A stretch of 64,000 bases of DNA from assembly GCF_017894365.1 (NCBI RefSeq), contig NZ_CP059467.1, positions 806,001 to 870,000 of the forward strand, in the 5' to 3' direction. Positions within the stretch are counted from its first letter, which is position 1, and every line of letters begins with the position of its first letter. Origin of the DNA: Aromatoleum bremense. GTDB lineage: Bacteria; Pseudomonadota; Gammaproteobacteria; Burkholderiales; Rhodocyclaceae. The notes under the pieces were generated by a model. That model was not told the DNA's origin. It searched no databases and worked only from the letters and a program-made list of their open reading frames with translations. Both the position numbers and the translations under genes were made by a program. Positions 57,647-64,000 of the stretch are shown piece by piece.

Positions 57647-58774
57647 TCAGTCCAGAAGCGCATCAAGGCTTTTTTCCCACTGATCGAAAAACCCATCCGG
57701 CCAGTTGGTTAGTTGCCCGTCGGGCAATACGGAAGGCAATTCCACATAACAATCCCCGCTGGACACATCTCGTGTGAAGTAGCACAGCCTCACATCATCG
57801 GCCTTCAATGCGCCTTTCTTGACAGCAAGGCGGATGCCATTCAATACATGGTCGCTATGGGTCTCAACCAAAATTTGTACGCCATCGGAAGCGCAAAGCC
57901 CCAGCAACTCGCCCATCTTTACTTGCCCCTGCGGGTGCAGATGGGCCTCAGGATTCTCGATTAGCAACAAGGAGCCGGCCGGTGCGGCCAGGCAGGCCAC
58001 CAGAATGGGCAGACTGTAGGTAAGGCCAAATCCAACATGGGTTGGCCGGTAAAAACGTGGCTCAAGACCGCGTGCCTGTCCGACATACTGGAATTGAAGG
58101 ATCACCTCGTCCGTGCCTTTCAGTAGCTCTGCCCGCAAGCGAGCACCGGGGCTGATCTGCTGCAACCAGCCGGCCACTTGGTCCAGCAATTGGGGCGTCG
58201 GCGCGATCTTGGCCCACATGGCGTCATCCAAGGCGCCGCACTCTTTCGTGCAACGACGTTTTTCCGAAACAGACTGATCTCTGTTGCTGGCAAGAAAATC
58301 TGCAGTGAACTCCCCATGACTACCTAACAGACCGTCTTGCCGCGCTTGCTGATCTGCTTGAGGATAGAGGGTTCGAGGAACAATGCGGTCCGCTTGCAGA
58401 TATTGAAAATGAGGGTTGACTGCAAAGCCATGAGGGGGCGATGGCGACTCGATGAACTTCAGTTGATTCGCTTCAGGTAGTGCTTCGCACACCCAGCAAT
58501 ACTCCGTGTCACCCTCCAGGACTGCCACCGTAATGGTCTCGTCTTTGGCGCCCTCACTCAGAACGTCCATTCCCTGACCGAGGGCGACGAGGGGGCCACC
58601 GAGCTGCATGCCATGACCTTGCCCGACCTGATAAGACTGGCGTATAGCCGCGAGGCTCTGCAAAACCGTGCTCTTGCCCGAGCCATTAAGGCCAGCCAGC
58701 ATCGTCAATGGTGCTAAAGGTAGATCCAGGCTTCGCGCTGCTTTGAAGTTGTACAGGTGAATACGATCAAGCAT
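57647..58774 (-). CDS. DUF3696 AAA-family ATPase
   Basis: The product has 375 aa from the ATG at 58774, overlapping the end of the DUF262 gene by 8 bp. SMC/ABC-like ATPase: Walker A LAGLNGSGKSTVLQSL, the Walker B region SLLLIENPEAHLHPQGQ, and the H-loop VETHSDHVLNGIR. The C-terminal LPDGQLTNWPDGFFDQWEKSL is the DUF3696 signature. Such OLD-like ATPases act as sensors or activators in several anti-phage systems. Its direct partner is probably the DUF262 protein upstream or the unknown protein downstream. Confidence 0.9.
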   Translation of the reverse strand: MLDRIHLYNFKAARSLDLPLAPLTMLAGLNGSGKSTVLQSLAAIRQSYQVGQGHGMQLGGPLVALGQGMDVLSEGAKDETITVAVLEGDTEYCWVCEALPEANQLKFIESPSPPHGFAVNPHFQYLQADRIVPRTLYPQADQQARQDGLLGSHGEFTADFLASNRDQSVSEKRRCTKECGALDDAMWAKIAPTPQLLDQVAGWLQQISPGARLRAELLKGTDEVILQFQYVGQARGLEPRFYRPTHVGFGLTYSLPILVACLAAPAGSLLLIENPEAHLHPQGQVKMGELLGLCASDGVQILVETHSDHVLNGIRLAVKKGALKADDVRLCYFTRDVSSGDCYVELPSVLPDGQLTNWPDGFFDQWEKSLDALLD

Positions 58775-59996
58775 GGAGCACCTCCTCAAAAATCGCGTTT
58801 ATCACCTCAAGCCGCTTGTTGGATGCCCAACCTTTGCCGGTCGCGTAAAGCAGAGCATTGGCAAAATCATTGTCGCCGGAAAACTTCTGGCCGAATTTTT
58901 CTATGACTTGATCCGAACGCTCCGCCAGGGCATTGATCTCAATATCAGGGCGCTGCGCAAGAGCGACGGCTTCGGTTTCAAATAGGCCGCGATTGATCGG
59001 GCGTCTTGCCTCATTGGGCTTAGAATATTTGCGGAAGGCCATCCGTCCAAAGACACGGGGCGCGCTCTTCATTGCACGGTCAAACGCCGCTTCCGTCTCC
59101 TGCCATTTTTGATCGTTCCATCCCACCGCGCGTTTATCAACAAACTCATTCAAAAACTCCTCCAGGTTCTCATCGGGATGTCGCTTCTCATCGCTAGGCA
59201 GGGAAAATAGAGCAGCAAAGCGAAGCACTAATTCGTGATCCTCTAGCCGTTCGCCTTTAATTTTTCCTTCGGTGGCGGAGAGAAAATCCTTGGTTATCGC
59301 CATGCGGCGAACGTGTTCACGCCACTTGCCGGCGGTATAGATGGCATTGCGGATTTCCTGAGCTTTAAGGGGTAGCCCGCCCTGGTTGATGCGGGAAAAA
59401 ATATTGAACTTGACATTGGCAGGAGTCCCGAAGCGGATGACATGCAAGGTCAACTCCGTTTCCATGATGCGCCGATGCAACGGACGAGGCAGGTCATCGA
59501 AAGCCTTGTGATCCAGCTCATTCTTCAGGGATTGCAGTCCTGTAAGTCGCAGGGGGGCGAGCTTAGTGTTTAACGCTTTGTTTAACCCACTGACTCGCAC
59601 GAAGTGGGCAATGGCACACAAGCGTTGCAGCCCATCGACCACTTCGTAGTTCCCATCCTTATCTTCAGAAACATAGAGGGATGGGATGGGAATACGTAAC
59701 AATATGGACTCGATCAGTCCGCTTTTTCGAGCCTCGCTCCATAGATTCGCCCGGCGCTGAAAGTCTGGGGAAAGATTAAGCTCGCCGTGCCCAAGACGCG
59801 CCATGAGTAAATCCACTGTTCGCTGGTGGGTGATGACGTCAATCAGCTTCGGGTCGAAGGGGGCGCGAATTTCCCCGGCATCATCCAATGGTTCTGCCTC
59901 CAAGCCACTGCCAGTGCTATCGGAAGTCAGTTCCTCCAGCGGCGCTGCCTCATCATTATTGGAGACTTCAATTTTTTCATCATTGTTTGACGTCAT
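58767..59996 (-). CDS. DUF262-domain protein (GmrSD/ParB-like nuclease fold)
   Basis: The product has 409 aa. After an acidic low-complexity N-terminus (about 1-45), the DUF262 domain has LSPDFQRRANLWSEARKSGLIESILLRI, the catalytic-type motif EVVDGLQRLCAI (DGLQR in place of the common DGQQR) and IFSRINQGGLPL. These proteins are the N-terminal half of GmrSD restriction enzymes and appear alone in other defence systems. No DUF1524 (HNH) domain follows, so any nuclease activity would be from DUF262 alone. It starts 9 bp after mod. Confidence 0.9.
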   Translation of the reverse strand: MTSNNDEKIEVSNNDEAAPLEELTSDSTGSGLEAEPLDDAGEIRAPFDPKLIDVITHQRTVDLLMARLGHGELNLSPDFQRRANLWSEARKSGLIESILLRIPIPSLYVSEDKDGNYEVVDGLQRLCAIAHFVRVSGLNKALNTKLAPLRLTGLQSLKNELDHKAFDDLPRPLHRRIMETELTLHVIRFGTPANVKFNIFSRINQGGLPLKAQEIRNAIYTAGKWREHVRRMAITKDFLSATEGKIKGERLEDHELVLRFAALFSLPSDEKRHPDENLEEFLNEFVDKRAVGWNDQKWQETEAAFDRAMKSAPRVFGRMAFRKYSKPNEARRPINRGLFETEAVALAQRPDIEINALAERSDQVIEKFGQKFSGDNDFANALLYATGKGWASNKRLEVINAIFEEVLHA

Positions 59997-60005
59997 TGCC
60001 CGCTC

Positions 60006-61886
60006 CTAAATGCAGGTGAACTTGATGCCGGCATCACGGCACTGCAAGTCGAGATTGCTCTTGAGTGGATCTGAATCGTGGAACACTCCGTCGATGGCAA
60101 TGATTTCGCGCGGCTTCATATCGACCAGCGGCTGGATCATGGCGTCGGAAAACGAATCAAGCACGAAAAGCATCTTGCGACTGTGAATGGCAAACACCTT
60201 GCCGCGCGCCACCTCCAGCGCCTCCACCGGCGTCGTCAGCTCCTGACCAAATTTCAGCAGCAGTTCATAGAACATGGCTTCGATCTCGGCGCCTTCTTTC
60301 TCGGTCTTGGCGAACAGTTTGATTTGCTCGGCCAGTTGTTCCGGCGTGTCGATGCCATCGCCGCGCCATTGTTTGAAGTTCGAGGGGGCGAGCACGAAGG
60401 ACTTGAAACCGAGGCTTTTTGTTTCGGTAGTCACAAGGTCGGCTGAGTTCTGTGTGCGCTGGATGACGCGCTTTATCCGTTCACGAGCAATATTGGCGAT
60501 CGTTCCGTATCCAGCCGTGGCCGCTGCGCTTCCAGCGGCAACTGGCTCAGGCAATTGCACAAGAATTGATCTGCGGACGATTCCATTTCGAGCGTTCAAG
60601 CGTGCTATTGCATCAAAACTGGACGCCGAACCCGCGAAGAAGTCCAAAAAAATGTCTTGGTCACCAAGTACCTGGTCGGCTAATCGCGCAATGAGCCCAG
60701 ACGGCTTTGGGAAGGAGAACACCTCGGCGCCGAAAGTTTCTCGCACCTCCTGAGTCCCATCGGCCGTATGGACGCCATCGATAATTGTGCGAAAAGATAT
60801 GAACTCCGACTGCATGTGTTTCCGAAACTTTTTTTCACGGGGACGGCCGTCGTCCTTCGCTGGGAAGAGGACGCATCCGTCTGCAATCAAGGCCTTCATT
60901 TTTTCCTCAGAGTACCTCCAACCAGTGGCGGGATTTGGAGGAAATACCCTACCGGTAATTGGCTCCACGATGTCGTAATGAAGATTGGGGCGTTGATCTC
61001 TGGTTGCTAGACCGAGCATGCTTCGGCTCATCCACGCGCCGCGAGAATCATTATCCGGATTGGAAAACTTCGATTCATCGCGCTCAATGCCTCGCAACGA
61101 AAATTCCGACGTACGAGAATAGCCAAGGATGTATTCGTGATCGGTCGAAACATTTGTTATCGCGCGGGCATCGGTAAACTGCCGCGCTTTCCAAACAAAT
61201 TCGGCGACGAAATTTTCTTCACCAAAAACCTCGTTCATTAAACACCGCAGGTTGTACACCTCATTGTCATCACATGACACGAAGATCACGCCATCCTCGC
61301 GCAACAGATTGCGCGCGATATACAGGCGGGGCAGCATCATCGACAGCCAGTTGCTGTGATAGTGGCCGCTCTCCTTGCCGTTCTTGCGGAAAAAGCCTTC
61401 TCGCATCAGGGTGCCATCATCGCTCAGGTCGTTGATGCGGCGCAGGTAATCTTCCTTGCTTTCCTGAAAGCGGTCGGGGTAAATGAAGCTGTCCGAGCCA
61501 GTGTTATAGGGCGGGTCGATATAAATCAGCTTGACCTTGCCGAAGTAGGCTTTCTGCAAGACTTTCAGCACTTCCAGGTTTTCGCCTTCGATGAACACAT
61601 GCTGCGCTTCATCGAAGTTGACCGAGATGCCACGCTGGGGTCGCAGCGTGGCGCGAGATGGCGTTTGCAATACCTTGTATGCGTTGGCCTTGCCTGCCCA
61701 GCTCAAGGCATAGCGTTCGCCGCCTTCGACCACCGCCTCGCTGCCGAGTGCGCGCTTGAGTGCAGATACATCAAGCTGGCCTTCTGAAAAGGCCTCCGGA
61801 ATCAAAGCCGCCAGTTGGGCGCGACGTTCCTCTGCGGGATCGGGCGACTGGGCAAGGCGGCTGGTGTCGGTCTTCGTGTCGGTCAT
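60006..61886 (-). CDS. mod: Type III DNA methyltransferase Mod subunit
   Basis: The product has 626 aa from the ATG at 61886, which overlaps the RHH stop by one base (TAATG). Beta-class N6-adenine methyltransferase: catalytic DPPYNTGSDSF comes before the SAM motif DIFLDFFAGSASSFDAI. The region between about 215 and 410 should contain the target recognition domain. It modifies one strand of an asymmetric site and guides Res. Separated from res by three unrelated genes, whereas mod and res are normally adjacent. Confidence 0.95.
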   Translation of the reverse strand: MTDTKTDTSRLAQSPDPAEERRAQLAALIPEAFSEGQLDVSALKRALGSEAVVEGGERYALSWAGKANAYKVLQTPSRATLRPQRGISVNFDEAQHVFIEGENLEVLKVLQKAYFGKVKLIYIDPPYNTGSDSFIYPDRFQESKEDYLRRINDLSDDGTLMREGFFRKNGKESGHYHSNWLSMMLPRLYIARNLLREDGVIFVSCDDNEVYNLRCLMNEVFGEENFVAEFVWKARQFTDARAITNVSTDHEYILGYSRTSEFSLRGIERDESKFSNPDNDSRGAWMSRSMLGLATRDQRPNLHYDIVEPITGRVFPPNPATGWRYSEEKMKALIADGCVLFPAKDDGRPREKKFRKHMQSEFISFRTIIDGVHTADGTQEVRETFGAEVFSFPKPSGLIARLADQVLGDQDIFLDFFAGSASSFDAIARLNARNGIVRRSILVQLPEPVAAGSAAATAGYGTIANIARERIKRVIQRTQNSADLVTTETKSLGFKSFVLAPSNFKQWRGDGIDTPEQLAEQIKLFAKTEKEGAEIEAMFYELLLKFGQELTTPVEALEVARGKVFAIHSRKMLFVLDSFSDAMIQPLVDMKPREIIAIDGVFHDSDPLKSNLDLQCRDAGIKFTCI

Positions 61887-62095
61887 TATTTTTTGCCTGC
61901 GGTAGTTTTTTGGCGGCCAGTCAACGGCTTGTTCAATTCTGAAATGGTGACGTTGTTCCGCCCGCAATACTCCCGAATCATCACTTCAACCATATTGGCG
62001 ATGCTGCGGTGTTCCTGCTCCGCGGCGGTGCGGAGAGCTTCTTTCAGGCCGGGTTCGATGCGAAAGCTCAGCGTGGCGGTCTTGGCGTTGGCCAT
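61886..62095 (-). CDS. Ribbon-helix-helix DNA-binding protein at head of the operon
   Basis: The product has 69 aa from the ATG at 62095 (GAGGA upstream). TATLSFRIEPGLKEALRTAAEQEHRSIANMVEVMIREYC is a classic Arc/CopG-type fold with the beta strand followed by two helices; the C-terminus is basic. It shares a TAATG junction with mod. RHH proteins of this kind are often repressors of their own operon. It could hold back Mod-Res expression, or be an orphan antitoxin with no toxin nearby. Confidence 0.85.
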   Translation of the reverse strand: MANAKTATLSFRIEPGLKEALRTAAEQEHRSIANMVEVMIREYCGRNNVTISELNKPLTGRQKTTAGKK

Positions 62096-62740
62096 TTTTT
62101 CCTCAAGGGCGCTTGTACTGCGGAAGTGTGGCAATGTACCGGAACGTCCGGCATAATCCAAACGAAATAGTCCACCTACCCAAGAGTGGGCAAGCATGCC
62201 CAGTCAGCAGGCGGGTTAGGGTCGAGCCGCCGGTGGCTCGCAACAACCGAATAGCACCCGCCCATTCTTGCCCGTTACTTCTGTTGTTTTCTGCCACGTA
62301 GTCGGCCGGTGCCGAAAATCTGACGCGATCATCTTCTGCCGGCGACAGCAAGCAGTTCTTTACCGGCCACTCAATGCTGGTGATGTTGCGGCAGCAATGG
62401 CCGATCAGGAGGCGAGGGTCTCGATGGCATCCCCGGCAGGTGACAGAGTTGAGCGGTCGTTCAGTTGACCGCTTCGGCCAGCAGGTCAACGGCTGTTGAT
62501 GGCCGTTATGGATAGCTGTTCAAGGCCGTAAACAGCCAGTCCGCCGCGATCGCCCTCGCGTTCTTTCCTGCATCACCTTACCGATCAAAAGGCCTTTCGC
62601 ACCCAGTGGAAAACTCTGCTGCTACTGGCTCCAAAAACCAAGGAAACCAATAGCATCAGCAAAATCAACACCGTCCGACGGACTCGCACCTCCATCCGGT
62701 GACGCCAGCCTCGCCCGGGCGAAAGTGCAGAAAGCGCGAT
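62096..62740. other. Intergenic region at right edge of the defence island
   Basis: About 645 bp without a supported gene. It must carry the promoter of the RHH-mod operon near 62100-62160. The part 62200-62560 has the low-complexity, hairpin-rich look of dispersed intergenic remnants seen next to islands, with two clear hairpins (62452-62473 and 62488-62507). Frames found here are Arg/Ser-rich and unconvincing. Confidence 0.5.
62452..62507. repeat. Two adjacent hairpins in the right island flank
   Basis: AGCGGTC/GACCGCT (8-nt loop) is followed 14 bp later by AACGGC/GCCGTT (8-nt loop). The similar shape and spacing suggest a repeat element rather than a terminator, since no T run follows. 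Confidence 0.5.
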
Positions 62741-63955
62741 TCACGGCCGGGTGAATGCCTGGCTGAAATCGGCCTTGAGGTCTTCCAGGTGCTCGAGGCC
62801 GATCGATAGCCGGACGAAGTTCGGGGCGATGCCGGCGGCTTTCATCTGCGCTTCGTTCATCGTGCCGGACCACATCGCGGCGGTGTGCACGACCAGCGAC
62901 TCGACGCCGCCGAGGCTCACGCCGTGAGTCGCGAGTTCGAGCGCGGCGACGAACTGGCGGGTCGCGTCGAATCCGCCCTTGACTGCGAATGCGATGACGG
63001 CGCCGTAGCCTTTCATCTGCTTTTTTGCCAGCGCGTGCTGCGGATGGCTCTCGAGGCCGGGGTAGAACACTTGCTCGACCTGCGGCTGCGCTTCGAGCCA
63101 GCCGGCAAACGCGAGCGCCGTCGCGTTGATCCGCTCCATGCGCACGGGCAAGGTCCGCAGGCCGCGCAGCAGCAGCCACGCGTCCATCGGCGACAGCACC
63201 GCGCCGAGCGTGACGTGCATGCGCCAGATGCGCTCGGCGAGCACCTCCGAGCAGCACACGACGCCGGCCATCAGGTCGTGGTGCCCGCCAAGATACTTGG
63301 TCGCGCTGTGCACGACGATGTCGATGCCCAGTGCGTGCGGCTTCTGGTTCAGCGGCGAAGCGAAGGTGTTGTCGGCGACGGTGAGGATGCCGCGGCTGCG
63401 TCCGAGGGCGGCGACGGCTTCGAGGTCCGTCAGCACCAGCGTCGGGTTCGCCGGCGTTTCGAACATCATCAGGCGCGTGTTCGGCCGGATCGCGGCTTCG
63501 ATCGCCGCGAGATCGCTCTGCTCGACGAACGTGACGCTGACGCCGAACTTCGGCAGCACTTCGTCGAACAGCTTCGCGGTGCTCATGTAGTGGCGCTGCT
63601 GCGCGATCACGTGGTCGCCGGCCGCGACCAGCGCCAGCACCGTCGTGCTGATCGCCCCCATGCCCGAGGCGGTCAGCAGTGCGGACTCGGTGCCTTCGAG
63701 CTCGGCCAGGATGGCCTCGACGCGCTGGTGCGTCGGGTTGCCGTAGCGCGTGTAGAAGCCGGGGTGGCGCGGTGTGTTCGCGCGCTCGGCGAAGTCATGG
63801 GCGTCGGACGCCCTGAAGGTGGCGGTGTAGTAGATCGGCGCGACGATCGCGGCATCGTCGGAGAGATGCGCATCGCCGTGCAGCACGCGCGTCTCGTCGT
63901 GCCACGCGGGATTGGCGGAATCATTCGCTCTGGTCGGTGTGTTTGCCATGTCCAT
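62741..63955 (-). CDS. Trans-sulfuration PLP enzyme (O-succinylhomoserine sulfhydrylase / cystathionine gamma-synthase)
   Basis: The product has 404 aa, Cys/Met-metabolism PLP family. YYTATFRASDAHDF and FYTRYGNPTHQRVEAILAELEG form the N-terminal region; the PLP lysine is in VVHSATKYLGGHHDLMAG; SLGGVESLVVHTA and FVRLSIGLEHLEDLKADF are at the C-terminus. It makes homocysteine or cystathionine from an activated homoserine and a sulfur donor, or acts as a lyase. Which of these cannot be settled by eye. The promoter region is cut by the window end. Confidence 0.88.
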   Translation of the reverse strand: MDMANTPTRANDSANPAWHDETRVLHGDAHLSDDAAIVAPIYYTATFRASDAHDFAERANTPRHPGFYTRYGNPTHQRVEAILAELEGTESALLTASGMGAISTTVLALVAAGDHVIAQQRHYMSTAKLFDEVLPKFGVSVTFVEQSDLAAIEAAIRPNTRLMMFETPANPTLVLTDLEAVAALGRSRGILTVADNTFASPLNQKPHALGIDIVVHSATKYLGGHHDLMAGVVCCSEVLAERIWRMHVTLGAVLSPMDAWLLLRGLRTLPVRMERINATALAFAGWLEAQPQVEQVFYPGLESHPQHALAKKQMKGYGAVIAFAVKGGFDATRQFVAALELATHGVSLGGVESLVVHTAAMWSGTMNEAQMKAAGIAPNFVRLSIGLEHLEDLKADFSQAFTRP

Positions 63956-64000
63956 CCGGGGGTCTGTGGTTTCTCTGTGCGTTTTGTCGGTTGTCGGCCG

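Noticed and set aside
62103..62489. A minus-strand frame of 128 codons upstream of the RHH gene
   Set aside because: It overlaps hairpin-rich intergenic sequence and the expected operon promoter, and its composition is not protein-like.

Overview
The window is about 64 kb of GC-rich proteobacterial chromosome. Gene content fits a metabolically versatile betaproteobacterium, most likely of the Azoarcus/Aromatoleum/Thauera group (Rhodocyclales). The reasons are a flhDC-mot-che cluster with CheZ and two CheV proteins, a leucine/isovalerate (liu) degradation operon, NnrS, a bd-type quinol oxidase and a glyoxylate/glycerate module. This placement is inference. No rRNA, tRNA, CRISPR array or intact insertion sequence was seen.

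Layout. (1) 1-5640: a sigma-54 activator (5' end cut off) next to a FapF-like outer-membrane porin. Facing them is a four-gene operon for a huge Asn/Ser- then Gly-rich secreted repeat protein, a small secreted protein, a FapD-like C39 protease and a FapE-like protein. A near-perfect sigma-54 promoter lies at 5636-5621 in front of the operon. I read this as a divergent functional-amyloid (Fap-type) export system. (2) 6.1-8.7 kb: cysK, transaldolase and a DUF3135 gene. (3) 8.8-18.6 kb, all minus strand: flhD-flhC, then motA-motB-cheR-cheB-cheV-cheV-cheY-cheZ-cheA, with a terminator between flhC and motA. (4) 18.8-21.6 kb: NUDIX hydrolase, HNH endonuclease, guanine deaminase. (5) 21.6-33.1 kb: a liu operon (isovaleryl-CoA dehydrogenase, methylcrotonyl-CoA carboxylase beta and alpha, acyl-CoA synthetase, HMG-CoA lyase, GST, acetoacetyl-CoA ligase) with a divergent AraC-family regulator. 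(6) 33.3-38.4 kb: phosphoribosyltransferase, a split chromate transporter, DoxX, cydAB and a tiny cydB-linked membrane protein. (7) 38.5-52.8 kb: a diguanylate cyclase, a truncated EAL protein, an aldehyde dehydrogenase, nnrS, hyi-glycerate kinase-glcG, a phosphoesterase/glycosyltransferase pair, a small lipoprotein, an EamA transporter, amtB and an orphan AAA ATPase. (8) 54.0-62.1 kb: a visibly lower-GC defence island. It is one tight operon of six genes: RHH protein, type III Mod, DUF262 protein, DUF3696 ATPase, unknown protein, type III Res. (9) The window closes with a trans-sulfuration enzyme gene.

The two most interesting regions are the Fap-like locus, whose candidate fibre protein combines an Asn-Ser-Asp tract with a PE_PGRS-like glycine-rich domain, and the type III restriction-modification operon carrying a three-gene ATPase/DUF262 cassette between mod and res.
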